A stretch of DNA of 64,000 bases from Lotus japonicus (taxonomy: Eukaryota; Streptophyta; Magnoliopsida; Fabales; Fabaceae), in contig NC_080043.1 in NCBI RefSeq assembly GCF_012489685.1, positions 56,070,289-56,134,288 on the forward strand, written 5' to 3'. Shown one piece after another: positions 23,378-36,100 of the stretch (positions are counted from its first letter, which is position 1; each line of letters opens with the position of its first letter). The notes beneath the pieces were generated by a model. That model ran no database searches, had not been told where the DNA came from, and saw only the letters and a list, made by a program, of their open reading frames with translations. The position numbers and the translations under genes are program-made.

Positions 23378-24968
23378 GGCTTAATTGCAATTTTCGTCCC
23401 TGATGTTAGGCCTATGTGCAATTTGAATCCCCTTTGTTTAAAAGGAGCAATTTTGGTCCCCTAAAAATTAATTTGTGCAATTTTAGTCCTGCCGTTAGTC
23501 TTCTGTTAAATTGTTAACGGCATTATCCTATGTGGCTTTCATTTTATGATGTGGACTTGACTCTTTTGCTATTGGGATGCCACTTCACCAAATAAAAATA
23601 AAAATAATTAAGTAAATAAAAAAATAATTCAGCACATAAAATAAAAAACCTAATCCTCCACAATTCAACATCTTCACGGCAGTATCAAAGAAAAAAACAT
23701 CTTCACGGCATTCATCTTCTCATCTTCATCATCTCCACCCTTTTCACAGCCTTCATCATCTCATCTTCACCACCTTCATCATCACACACCTAAATCCAAG
23801 CAATTACTTAATCTTTCCCTTCCTCTCACACCTGTGGCAAAACCCACCAGAGGAAGCTTCCATAGACCCACCGAAAAATCGATGTTGGAGATCAATCTGA
23901 AGATTGCACGGTCGTTGGAGAACCACCGTGAAACCATGGACGCGACCACGACCTAGAACCACCGGAAATCCACCGCTAAGGCTTGCATCAGAAAGTTAAC
24001 CATCTCTGCAACTAGGCTTGTGTTGTGGTGGATCTGAAACATGGGAAGCGTTGATTTGAGGTACGAGGTTGCACAAAAGCTTACATTAAACTCGTCCTCC
24101 GCCGTCAACGACATCTTGACTGGCCGCATCTCCCTTTCCAACGACATCGTCGCTGTTGTCCCTGTCTTCCATTCTCACATCCCTCTAAGGATTTCTGTCA
24201 AAATCTTAGGACCCAAACTCTAAGGTTTTGTGGGCAGAATTTTGGGGTTTTTTTTCTTCTCCTTTTTTGAATCTGGGTCCATCACAACTCGTGCTCTTTT
24301 GTGTTTTTGAGGATTGAGTTCTGAAATTAGGAATTTGAGGAATGTTGTGTTGTTGTGTGTGATTTCTGGGTTTTAAGGAGTGTGGTATTGGATACTGTGT
24401 GATTTCTTGGTTTTTAGGGTGTTGTTATTTTTCGTTCCTTCCCAAATTATGCAGATTTGTGGCGGATGTACCATTTATGTTGTGACTGATCTTCTCAAAA
24501 TCTATTCTCATGTTATGATTGAAGAAAATCGCTATTGGAACTGAGAATGGGTTGAAATTTGGGGGTTTGAGGAATGAGTTGCGGAAAGTTGGATTTTTGA
24601 GGATTGTGTGATTTCTGGGTTGTTTTTTTGCTGTTGGGACCATAATTTCTTGATTTAAACTCAGGTGTTCTTATTTTAAACACATGTGTAGATTGAAGAC
24701 GAAGAAGGTGAGAAATAAGGATGAGAATTGAAGAAGAAGGTGACATGGTAAAAAAAAATTAAAAGAAAAAGAAAAATTAATGCTTATATGGCAATAATAT
24801 TAATAAAATTTAAATGAATATGCCAGCTCAGCAATTTCTGTTAGCAATTGGACGGTCAGACTTAATTTGCACAAATTGATTTTTGGGGACCAAAATTGCT
24901 CCTTTTAAACAAAGGGGATTCAAATTGCACATAAGCCTAACATCAGGGACGAAAAGTGCAATTAAGCC
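23378..24968. mobile_element. Non-autonomous Mutator-like element, about 115-bp TIRs, inside the hAT element
   Basis: The left arm starts GGCTTAATTGCAATTTTCGT; the right arm ends AAAAGTGCAATTAAGCC. The arms match for over 100 bp, including the shared CAATTTGAATCCCCTTTG segment. Perfect 9-bp duplications TAATAATTA flank it (23369-23377, 24969-24977). The interior contains a 61-codon frame (24041-24223) and CATCTTCA-rich sequence that may be captured host DNA, but I recognise no family. No transposase is present. Confidence 0.87.
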
Positions 24969-25002
24969 TAATAATTAATGTTCAAGATGTTATTAATGAC
25001 TT

Positions 25003-25060
25003 TAGCTGGTCTAGTGGTTAGTAACTCTTTATGTTACTTTTATGTCCCGGGTTCAAATCC
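25003..25060 (+). other. tRNA-like remnant with RNA polymerase III A and B boxes
   Basis: TAGCTGGTCTAGTGGTTAG at 25003-25021 fits the A box/D-arm consensus and GGTTCAAATCC at 25050-25060 is a perfect B box. The spacing is compatible with a tRNA. The acceptor and T stems do not pair well, so it is not a functional tRNA gene. It may be a tRNA-derived (SINE-like) piece carried by the hAT element. Confidence 0.5.
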
Positions 25061-25347
25061 CACCTTTTGGCTTTTGACATGTTATTTGTTAATTAATTTG
25101 AATTGAAAGAATTCAAAAATTAAAACAAAAGGTTGCATTGCTTGGATTTGATCACACGACCCCTGAGCGGGTTGCAAGGGGCCAATTGCCAAACGAACCA
25201 ATATAATGGATTTGATGAAAATTCGAACGTTAAATATATAACGGTATCTGGCAGATGTATCTCCAAGAGATATTTCTCTTTATTAGGGGTCCATTTTTAT
25301 TATTTGTCCAGGGCCTCCAAAATGTCGGGACCGGCCCTGCCTAGAAG

Positions 25348-26295
25348 CCTTTAGAGTCTTCTGAGATAATGACTACTCCTGGATAACTTAGTGTTGTCCC
25401 ATTAAGTATTTCAGTAATAATTCGCTCGACTACTGTTGAGATGAGATACTTTCTTAACTAAGTTATATTGGCTACCACTATGGTACTTGCTTAATTGCAA
25501 GACCTATGGATCGGATAAGATGCTTTTTGACCTTATGGGCCGACTAAAACAACAACCCCCAGATTGATATGTAATGCAATGTCAGGTTATATTAGTTTGA
25601 GCGAATAGAAATCATTAAGAGTCTTCTAAGTCGAGATGAATTTATGGTGTCCTTGGATCAGTTCAGTTGATTGTCAGCTTTTTAGTCTCGCTTGGCATTT
25701 CGACTTTGGTAGTACTTTGGTAGTGCTCCAAATACGATTGTTTTTCCAAATGACACACTTCAATCTAAGGTTCACAACCGTTCGCTCTCTTTTTCAATAA
25801 ATTTGACATTCCAATGATTTCAGAAGAAGAAAAAAATAGTTCTAGAAAGTTTTCCCCAATTCTCTTATCTTTCAATTGTTGAGTTCCCCCTGTTAGAATT
25901 CGAACTCAAGAACAAGCAAGCATCCATCCTTTCTTCATCTCATCCTCACGGTTCTTCAAGTACATCTTTGTCTTCTCTTCGCTATTATTCGTTTTTATCA
26001 AAGAATAAGGAGAAAACAGAAGGATAGTTCGCCTTTAGAGAACCCAATCAAATCTTTCCTTGCTTTAATTTGCCCATATAATTTCTCCTCTAACTAAAAA
26101 GTTTTAACGGAGATGATTAGGGCTCATAGGGTCAATGTTTAAGCATTTTGTTTTCAATTCCTTCCACCTTTTCCCAGGTATTAACTACTTGAGGCTCCAC
26201 CAACTTAGGTTAAGAAAATCCACCTTCTTCCTATTTTAACCTCATGGGCGCAATGTAATAGGCAAGCCCTTGAATTCCTTACTCCCACCTTGAGG
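25348..26295. other. Non-coding spacer
   Basis: No reading frame, repeat boundary or RNA signature is visible in this 950-bp interval between the hAT element and a solo LTR. Confidence 0.5.
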
Positions 26296-26300
26296 AGAAC

Positions 26301-28765
26301 TGTAACACCCCGTTTTTAATTAAAATAATGTTGGTATTTTATTTTAATTAAGATTATATTGTATGGTGGTTTAATAGGTGATATATTAATACTTTAATGA
26401 AATAAAATAATTTTTTTGTGATGCTGAGTGTGTTTTATGAAATGGAAGAGAGCTAGGGGGTGAAAGTTAGGATTAAAAATAGAGACAAGGACTAGGAGAG
26501 ATTTTAGGATTTTTAGTTTAGCCCTTGAGGAATTAGGTTTAGATGGTTTAATAAGGATGGGGAAGCAGCTAAAGAAAAAAAAAATAAGAAAGAAGAGGAC
26601 GCGTGAAAGAAGGAGAAAAAAAAAAAGAAGAAGGTTGTGCGTGAAGTAGCAGGAAGAGAGGGAGAGCGGATCGGCTTCGGAGAATTCGAACGGGAACGGG
26701 GAGCTGCACTCAATCCAAAGGTAAGGGTGGGATTTTGAGTTTCTAATGGAATTATGGTGAATGATATTAGGGATTTGGGAGATGTAGAATTGTTTCTGTT
26801 AATGATGTTCTGGAAATCTGATTTGAAATCCATTGATTTTGGGATTTTCTTTTGTGTGATTGAACGGGGTGAGGGCAGAACCATAGTATGCTAGGAGTTT
26901 TGGGTTGAGGTTCCCTTTTGATTTTCTTTATGATCACGCACATAAGGACTGTTAGGTAGCATGCTTGTTAGGTTTTGTGTCTTGTTTGATGAGAAACAAC
27001 TTTAATCACTTATTTTGGAACATAAAACGGACTGGTCATTTTCCTGGTATGAACCGTGACTTTCGAAGCCTTTTAGAGCCTGTTTAGAGTGCTCGAATAA
27101 TGTTGCGTTGAACTGAGAAAGTGTAGGCCTTTGAAAGAGCTTTCTGGAATGATATGGTACATAATTTTTGGTTGAGAGACGAGGTCTGTAAGTTCAGTTT
27201 AGTAAACCATGTTTTTCTGCGCTCTGTATCTGCTATCTCTGCCAGTGAACTTCAACGTGATTTTTCACCTTGTTAATGTGCCCAGAAAATTCTTTGATGA
27301 ACTAGAAAGAGGTAGAGTTTTCTGTTAGCTTTTCAAATTGAGGTCATTTGTAATTTTTGAACAAGTAACGAATCCTGTAGGTTATCTCTACTGAAATATG
27401 TTTCTGCTGTGAGCGTAATTCCTGAACTGCTATATGATTTATGCACGGATTTGATGATGCTGTGCTGCTGTCCAAAATTTCCTGGGCTGGACAGTACACT
27501 TCGAGACCTGTTTTCGCCCAGTTAGAGTGCTCAAATGAAGATGTGATCAACTAAGAAATTGTAGGACTTTAAGTTAGCTTTCTAGGCATATAAAATACAT
27601 GATTTTTGGTTCAGTAACGAATTCAGGAGACCGCTTTTAGTGGCTGGTGTTCCTGCTGTTTTTCCAGATTACGGAAATTCTGATTGTTTTGGAAATATAA
27701 TTAGATTTAGCTTACATGTTGTATGAAAGTTAGTATCTTTATGTTCCATGTATTAGCTATGAGGATGATGCATGTGGCTGAACACCTTTAGCATGAAATC
27801 CATAATTTATTTACCATATGTGATAGCTTCTTCCATGATTGCATGCTTAAGTGAGTTGTTTCATTGATTTGGTGCCAAAATTGCCTAAGATGTCAGGGTA
27901 ATTGTATAGTTGATAAAAATGCATGTGTGCTGAATTGTGTTGTTTTAAGCGATGTTAGTGATGTAGTGATATAGGCGCAATGCCTCATGTTGAAGTGATG
28001 ATTATGAGATGTATACGTCCTTTTGAGTCGCATAGCATCTGCATACTCTGTGATGGCCTGTATTGGCGATTTGTGATGAAGGCTTATGCCTTGTGCCTCC
28101 AATAATTGGCAATTCGTGATGAGGGCTGAAGCCCTGTTGGTACCACATACATATGCATAGTCATTGTTGTGTTCGAATTGTATCCGAGTCGATGACGTTA
28201 TTTGTGACTGTTTTAGTAACTGAGCTATATGAATATAAAAAGAAGTGGTGTGGCATTAATCTAGCATATTTATTGCCATTCTTATATTTATGATACTCGA
28301 TATCTCACCCCTTCTGTTTGAATGTTACCCTTGTTGGTAACGTGCAGGTAATTAGGAGGAGTAGTCTATAGCCTTTATTTCGAGTTGGAGTCCTTGCTCT
28401 GATACGTAGCACTCGGGGGGGAAATTGACGCTTGTTTTCCTTCTGTTATAATTTGAATTAAGTTGTTATTTGAGAAGTTGTTTCTGTTTTAAGTTGTGGG
28501 CAAGATACTATGTTTTCTTTAAGTTTTAAAGACACTGGATTCGCTGCATAACTATTTGTCAAAGTGAACTAGTTCAAAGACTAATTAACTGTCACAAGAG
28601 CATTTAAGTTTATTTATGAGTTCATCTCAAAGTTTATGTGCTATGTATCTGTTACAGGAGCATTATGATAATGTTTTAAGTGATTATGTAATGCCCCATG
28701 AGTGTTAGAATTTTTATCACTCTGATATTTGCAATACATATACCGTTTAGAATTGGGGTGTTACA
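26301..28765. repeat. Solo LTR, 2465 bp, probably Ty3/gypsy
   Basis: The block starts TGTAACACCCC and ends GGGGTGTTACA, a perfect 11-bp terminal inverted pair. Perfect 5-bp duplications AGAAC flank it (26296-26300, 28766-28770). There is no internal coding region, so this is a recombination-derived solo LTR. The TGTAACACCCCG terminus also occurs on the chromovirus LTR at 56528, and the long LTR size fits Ty3/gypsy chromoviruses. Orientation cannot be settled from the palindromic ends. Confidence 0.85.
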
Positions 28766-28770
28766 AGAAC

Positions 28771-30045
28771 CGAGTTGACCTTGAAATTTGTGGTGGTTGT
28801 TCTTATCTGCCCGATTCTGGAGACCAAGTGAGGCACAAGGTAGGGGTTACTCCCGGGGTCGTGTTGTCCAATAAGTATTGTTTCGTCATCATCTTATACC
28901 CCAAATTTTGTACTTGCTCTCCATGCTCAGGGGGATTTTTAATTTTTTTTTCAAAAGTAAATATAATATTATTGAGAGAAAGTTCAGGATATACAATCCT
29001 CCTTAAAGAGTCCAAAAAGCCTGAAAAACAATGACAGTGCAACCCAAAAACAGGCACAAACAGACTAGAACTACTCGGACAATATTTTAACTGAGCTAAA
29101 ACTCAGCCCTTCAACCGCTTTGAAACTTCCATTTTCAAACTTTTGCAAATAGCTTCATCCTAACTTCACCCAGAACTTTTGTAAGAATCTACAAAATTTT
29201 GTTTGATTACTTTTCTATCCCAACCTCATCATAATTATTCTCTTTTACCTTTGATGTTGTTGATCTCGGCAAGAGCTCTGTCACACTTTGTAGTCGTATT
29301 GGGAGGAGGGTTTTAGAGAGTTACACTCAATCTTGTCAAGACTGGCTTAAAGAGAACTTTACATTTATAAAAAGGTCAAACTCATTTTTGGGTAAGATTA
29401 TGCATGACTGGGATCCTAAAGGGGAACAAGCTCCTAAAACTCCTCTCCCTAATTTTTCTACAATACACGCTCTAGAGGTGGAAGACGAATACATTCAGGG
29501 TGCTGCGGTTCTAGCAAATGATGTTGAGGTCCATGTTGCATGAAAATGTAATAGTTGAGTCCCTAGTTTTTGTTGCATGCCCTATTCGTTGTCAAAGATT
29601 CAGTTCAAATTTTGAAATTTCATTGATGTTTTTTTTTTAAAAAAATTGTTATACTTAATTGCAACTACTATTTAAGCATCAATCTTTAATTTTCAATTTT
29701 TTGTTGATGTTTTCTTCCTCTAAAGTTAAACACAATTAAATGTAAAAATATTGGGGAAAAAACTAAACATCACACCCTAAACCTCCATATTTTTTATTTA
29801 ATCTTCAAAGTTTTCTTTATTCTTTAAAGACTATTGACTATGTTGGATCAACCATGTATCTGCTGATCCACATGCTAAGTGGTTTTCTCTAGTACTTTTC
29901 TTTTTTTTTTTTGGTGCTTCGGAAAATTCTCTAGTACTTTTCAATTCAATTTACATTTTACATTCTAAGAGTAGTATTTTTACTTGATATATTTTGATTA
30001 GTGATGCAATTAACAAACACATTATCTGCGGAGTAGAACAATTCT
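28771..30045. other. Spacer with one unidentified 103-codon open frame
   Basis: Mostly AT-rich non-coding DNA between the solo LTR and the copia element. A + strand frame open from 29235 to the stop at 29541-29543 reads DLGKSSVTLCSRIGRRVLES, then SCQDWLKENFTF and FLGKIMHDWDPKGEQAP. It has no ATG at its start and could be a terminal exon or a gene fragment. I do not recognise it. Confidence 0.35.
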
Positions 30046-30050
30046 ATACC

Positions 30051-30240
30051 TGTTATGAATATTTGGATGCCCATCATAGTTAAGAGTCCATGGGTCAGGC
30101 CCACATGTATATTTGTTCAACACTCTAAACCTAATAATATAAATACAAGGGAGTCTACACCTAGCAGAGCATCCCCATCAGACTATTTCTCATATCTCTC
30201 TTCTCCTTTCTCTCTTACTTGCTACGCTTTATTCACAATA
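30051..30240 (+). repeat. 5' LTR of the copia element
   Basis: Begins TGTTATGAATATTTGG and ends TATTCACAATA. It contains a TATA box (TATAAATA, 30138-30145). The same sequence recurs at 47107-47296. The end is set by the ATACC target duplication rather than by a canonical CA. Confidence 0.9.
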
Positions 30241-30394
30241 CGTTATCAGCATGATAGTCTCTTCATAATTCATAATTCCTAAGTGAAAGAGTAAGTATCA
30301 CTTCCAGAGTAAGTACCACATCCATGTGGAAGGTTATAATTTTACAATTTTTTTTTTCTTCTTCTTTCTTCTCATTCTTCTTCGAATCATTTAT

Positions 30395-30900
30395 CTATGA
30401 GTCCAGAAGTACCATAGTAATAAGCATGAATCCTGAAGATTCCTAGCCTTACGGTCCAGAAGCAATGTAATTGAATTATTTTGCATGAATCAGGAAGATT
30501 CATAGCCTTACAATCCAGAAGCACTGGAATTGAATTATTCTGAAAGAATCATGAAGATTCATAGCCTACAATCCAGAAGCATTGTAGTTGAATTATTTTT
30601 AATGAATCGTGAAGATTCATAACCTACGAGTCTGGAAGTACCGTAGTTGATTATCTAAAATATGAATCCTGAAGATTCATTGGAAAAAATATATGAATCC
30701 TAATATATGTTTCCAGGAGATTCATAACCTACAATGAATCCTGAAGATTCATTGGAAAAAATATATGTTTCCTGAAGATTCATAACCTACGAGTCTGGAA
30801 GTACCGTAGTAAAATTTTTTTAAATATGATTCCTGAAGATCATATCCTAATTGTATTGAGATATATTCTCTTTGAGCTATGAGTCCATAAGTACCATAGC
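30395..30900 (+). repeat. Array of variable hairpins in the copia 5' leader
   Basis: About eight degenerate units of roughly 60 bp follow the 5' LTR, downstream of its TATA box and so presumably transcribed. Each unit pairs a small palindrome (TGAATC...GATTCA) with a second hairpin. The second hairpin has a conserved loop close to AGTCCAGAAGTAC and stems that change on both sides. Stems are CTATG/CATAG (30395-30417), CTACAAT/ATTGTAG (30566-30587), CTACG/CGTAG (30624-30646 and 30787-30809) and GCTATG/CATAGC (30876-30900). Units near 30449 and 30508 pair poorly. Confidence 0.7.
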
Positions 30901-31752
30901 ATGAATACACAAAGAACAGTTCTTGGAGAACTAGAAATTTATATGAATATTAAATCCCAAAAATATTCAATCGATTTACTGGATACGTTTGAGAGAAATT
31001 ACTCTATGATTTAGTTGACTTGATCATTCTTCATTCCTTCCTTGATGTGAATGAAATATTATTGAATCTTGCCACCAGAAGTGGAAGAGATAAAGAAAGG
31101 TCATGATATATATCATAATGGGAAGAGATCAAGAAAAGATTCATAAAATATACTATATTATTAAATTGATCTCTATATTGAATTTACTACTTTTTATATG
31201 ATTTGTTACATAAATCATTTTCTGATAATTGATTAAGTTAAATTGTGATATCTTATCTTTTAAATTGAATGACCAATATATGCTGTTAAGTAAAGTTTGT
31301 AACAAATCTAAAATGTTTTGATCAATATATGCAGAAATTAAAAGACAGGAATTAAAACAGGAGGCTCAGCCTTCCATAAACAGAATAATAAAACTGGAGG
31401 AAATATATTATATAAACATAGGTTACAAAAACTGAAATTTAAAAACTGAAAAACTGGAAAAGATTGAAGAAAGGAAAACTGAAAGAGAACTTACAGAAGG
31501 ACTCTCAGTGTTTTCTCTCTCTATAACTCTCTATCTAGGCTATGCCAAACTCTGATTAACAAAGCTCAGAAGATGCCTATTTAAAGAAAAATTTGGTCAC
31601 TGTTTGAATAGTTCCGGTTGAATAGTTCCGGTAGACGGTACTATTTGACGGGCACTATTTGCTACAGTAAAAAGTTCTACTGTTGCTACAGTGGAATACA
31701 ATAATTGAGATTGAATTATTACAAAACATAATGATAAAAGACGACAAAGCTT

Positions 31753-33158
31753 TTAGCAGAGGTCATCTTCACTTGATTCCAGTGTTTCCGGGACAAGATC
31801 TGACCCGAAAGAAGATTGTGAGGAAGTTTTCTGCTGAGGGGCCTTTGAGGATGAGGCCTGCTCCTTTGGCTCTTTTTCTTTCAATAATTGCAGAGCTGTT
31901 TGGAGATTCTTCAGCAAGTCTTCTTCTGTTGAAGCTCCTGCGAGGGCCGCTGTGATGTGGGCCTTTTGATTGAGCAAGAGACTAGATTGCGGATTGACAT
32001 GCTTAAGGCACTTTTGGTTAGACTTAAACCACTGATTGACATTCTCCTTATGAGCTTTGGAAGCATCAAAGACCTTCCACCATTTGATTAAGGGTTGTTT
32101 GTGGAGAATTGGTTGGGCTTTTGTCTTGAGACCATAACGCCAGGCAAATACCCAAGAAAGGGAAAAGATTGTGTAAAAATTCAAACAATCAGGATAATTG
32201 TTTAAATCTTTATTCCAATGCTTTAAAAAATGATTGTAACCCTCAAGAACTTCAGAGGGAAAGATTTCCGTAGTAGGTCCAAAGAAATCCCACCAAGAGT
32301 GAAACCAATTTGGAAAAGAATATTTGTTGGACCATTTAAAATAAATGAGCCAAGAGTGTTTGAAATTCTGATTTTGTAGACCAAGGATTGTATTCTCCCA
32401 AGCTTTCATATAGTCCCAATAGTTGAAACCTACAGGGTCAAAGTTCTGAGAGAATTTTTTGTAACCATTTGGATTAGGTCCAAAGTCAGTGGGACGAAGG
32501 ACACGGAGAATTTGGAGTGTAGAATGAGTGATAAGGGAGTTATCAGATTTATCCCTAAAGTGTTTGATTTCTACACTGTTTGTATCTATAAGGATAAACT
32601 CATAGAAAATTTGGGATTTGTTTGGGTGAATGGGATCAAGGTGATTTGGGAAGAGTTTAATGCCAATTTTGTTGGCAAGGTCGACTCCTCCAGAGCTATC
32701 CCACCATTCTGGTTCAATAAAAGTTTGGAATTTGGAGTTTATTTTGGCTAGATAACCGGTATTTTGGTTGGGTTGACTGGGTTGAGCAACAACGGGTTTT
32801 TTCCCGCAATGAGTTGCTAAGGTTTTGGTTTTATCAATGATGGCTTGGAGAGATTGAAGGTCATCATCTTCTTCTGTCATGCTAGCCCAGGATTTTTTGG
32901 GTAAATTGATGAGTCCATGAGGAACATTATCCAGGCCTGCTTGTTTGAGGGCAAGGAGAGTTGGAATTGATAAAGCATAATCTGCTTTGGTTGGGGAGAT
33001 TGATTCTGAGCAGTGGGCTCAGATTTTTGTTTTTGGACAGTGGGTCCAGATTGATGGGCAGTGGGCCCAGAGAGGATTAAGTCATAAATTGTAATACCTT
33101 TGTTCTTGTGAGAACCTCTGCCTCTTCCTCTGGATGAGGAAGAGCCTTTGGAGGCCAT
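31753..33158 (-). pseudogene. Pararetrovirus ORF2, left copy, split by the shared frame offset
   Basis: Starts with an ATG at 33158 and ends at 31753, the same length and layout as 43103-44508. The first frame runs to 32877 and the second frame to 31753, overlapping with the same -1 offset as in the right copy. The ARG/GLY/SER-rich basic N-terminus and Trp-rich central part are almost identical to the right copy. See the right-copy entry for description. Confidence 0.75.
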
Positions 33159-33159
33159 C

Positions 33160-36100
33160 TTATGATCTGCCCTGCAAATATTCACGAGTGAGGAAATCAG
33201 GGAGAGAATTTGAAGATCCTTTTATATATTCAATTTCAAAGTCAAAAACACTTAAAATAGCTTGCCATCTGGCGAAGATATGTTTTGAAGCTAAGTTTTT
33301 GACATCTTTTTGTAAAATCTCTTTGGCAGATTTGCAGTCCACCCGGACCAAGAATTTTTGATTGATCAAATCAGATTGAAATTTTGAAATAGACAAAACG
33401 ATTGCTAAAACTTCTTTTTTGACAGTAGAATAATTCTGCTGAGCAGGGTTCCAATGTTTTGAAGTAAAAACAATAATTTGTTCCTTGTCAGAAACCCTTT
33501 GTTTCAAAATGCCACCAAAACCAATATCAGAGGCATCAGTTTCAATAATTTTGAAAGCTTGAGGATTAGGGAGATAAAGACAAGGGAGATTCTTGACACG
33601 AAGTTTGATTTGTTTGACCACATTGGTATGAATATCGGACCAAGGTGGAGGATCCTTCTTGAGTCTATCATGAAGGGGTTTGATTATGGTACTGAGTTGA
33701 GGACAGAAATCCGCAACATAATTGAGACAACCCAAGAATCTCTGTAATTGGGTTTTGTCAATGATTTGATCAGGGAATTTATCAGTGAACTCGATGGCTC
33801 TATTGATCGGAATGATGGTTCCTCGGTGGATATTGTGACCAAGGAATCGGATTTTGGTTTGGAACAAACTGACTTTTGTCTTGGAAACAGCCAAGCCATT
33901 CCTTTTGATTACAGAGATGAACGTATTGAGATGTTTGAAATGTTGATCAAGAGTTTGGGAAAAGATTAGAACATCGTCAATGTAGACAATAGTGAATTTG
34001 GAATAAGGATTGAAGATTTCGTTCATAATCCTTTGGAATTCTTTAGCCCAAAAGGCATAACGTTCCACTCATACTGCCCAAAAGGAACAGTAAAAGCAGT
34101 TTTATACCTATCCTTCTCTTGCAATTGGATTTGCCAAAATCCAGATTTCATGTCGAATTTTGAAAAGACCTTAGCATCATGCAGTCTGGCTAAAAGATCT
34201 TTCTTGTTGGGGATAGGATATCTAATCCAACAAAGGGCTTGATTGAGAGGTTTGTAGTTAATAACCAGCCTAGGGGTTCCTCGTTCTATCTCAGCTTGTT
34301 TGTTGACATAGAAGGCTGCACAGGACCAAGGGCTCTTACTCCTGCGAATAAGTTTCTTTTCAAGGAGATCATTGATTTCCTTTTGGCAAAAATGAAGAAG
34401 TTCTTCATTCATTTGAATAGGTCTAGCGTTGGTTGGGATCTGTTTGTCTGAAAATTCTTTTTCATAAGGAAGTTCCACCATATGGCTCTTCCTTTCCCAA
34501 AAAGCGTTGGGTAGATCAGAACAGATGCTGGATTGAATATTTTCCAAAATATCCTCAATCCTTGATTTAACAGAAGGTTGTTGCAATTGTTCCTCAATGG
34601 TTCTGTAAGAGATTTCTTCCTTGAGGAAGTTGATCTGCTTCTCCTTGTAGGATATGACGTTCAAAGTCTTATCTATGGGAGGTTCAGAGAATTTGAACAA
34701 GATAGGTTGTCCAAGATGCTGAACAGTGATGCCGTTTTCGTCAGTATTATAGGGGAAGAGTTTCTTAATGAAAGGGGTCCCTATAATGATTTTTTGACTC
34801 AAATTTATGACTAACAGAAATGGAGTTTCGATTTCAAGACTACCATTTTTGATGATAGCTGAGGGGATTTTATACTTGATCTTTAGTCTAGATCCTTCAG
34901 CAGCGCTGAGCTTCTCAGTTGTTTTCTCAAAATATCTGGTGGGAATGAGTCCCTCCGAGATACAACTGGAATCTGCCCCTGTGTCAAAGAGGGCAGGGAT
35001 TTCGAGAACAAAATCTCCAATGAGGATTTTAACATGGATAAAGAATTTCTGAATGGTGACCTGGTTAATATTCTCCAGAAAGTCTTCGCAATTGTCGTTA
35101 GGAGCAGGATTGGAATCAGGTATAGAAGAATCATCTTCTTCATAATTTTTAGTCAGTTTTTCCAAAATAAGTTGCTGACTTTTTTGGATTTGCTTGAGAC
35201 TTTTGACCTCAGTCTTGAGGGAATTGACTTCAGATTGAAGGTCTTGAATAGTAACGGGCTTGACCGTAGATTTCTCAAGACGCTTGAAAGTATCTCTAAG
35301 ATTGAATTTATTGGTGGTTATAGGACTTTTGGGAGGCCTATCTTCAAGAGTAGATCTGAGGCGTTCCAAATAGATTTTCTTTTCCTCAGGATCAGGGATA
35401 GAATTAATAGCTCTGAAGAGAAGATCTTGTTCATTGGTCAAAGTGTTGATAGACAAGGTATTGACGGAAGATGATGATTGAGAATCATCATTCTGAATTT
35501 GATTTAGGTCTTCAGAGACCTCAGAATCCGAAGGATTAGATTCTTCTTCATCAGAAGTTTGAATGAGAAGATTGTTGATCTTGTCTTCAATTTCAGGTTC
35601 AAGATGAAGCTCAGAGATTCTCTTTTTGAGTCTGCAATACCTGCTAATATGGCCCGGCTTGCCGCAGTTGTAGCAGGTAACATCTTTTCCTTGAGAGGGT
35701 CTAGTCTCAGGAGGATTCTTTGGAATTTGCGAAGATTGGGGTTTTGATCTAGGCTTGGGTTTCCTATGATCATTCCTGGTAGATCTTTTTCTCCATTGTT
35801 GTTTGGGAGGAGGATCTTGCTTTCTGGGTTTAGGTTTCTTGGGACAACCTTGAATTCCAAATTGTTCGCAGAAAGTACCCAAATCCCTGCGATTTTGAGA
35901 CTTCTCCTTAGTGAGTTGCTGTTGGATTTTGTCATCCTGACAGATTTTGAGAGCAACTCTTTGAATGATAGCTATGAGCTGTCCATAACTAAGGGTGTGA
36001 TATGGGATTTCTCCCCCCGGATTTTGGCTTCTAAGTTTCTCACGAACTTTGTCGCCAAAAGATTTAGGAAGACCAGCCAGGAATTTCTCTTTCCAGAAGG

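Larger units (their letters stand above)
23260..25339. mobile_element. Non-autonomous hAT element with a Mutator-like element nested inside
   Basis: The left end is CAGGGCCGGCCCTGGGC and the right end is GGGACCGGCCCTG. Perfect 8-bp duplications CCTAGAAG flank the element (23252-23259, 25340-25347). Subtracting the nested element leaves about 480 bp of hAT DNA. Both sides repeat the 'ccagggcctccaaaa' subterminal motif in opposite orientation. No transposase is encoded. The element lies directly upstream of the MBD gene. Confidence 0.88.

Noticed and set aside
25003..25060. A functional tRNA gene
   Set aside because: A and B boxes are good but acceptor and T stems do not pair, so only a remnant is reported.
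26301..28765. A TIR DNA transposon with 11-bp ends
   Set aside because: The TGTAACACCCC...GGGGTGTTACA ends with a 5-bp duplication and no transposon features fit a solo LTR better.
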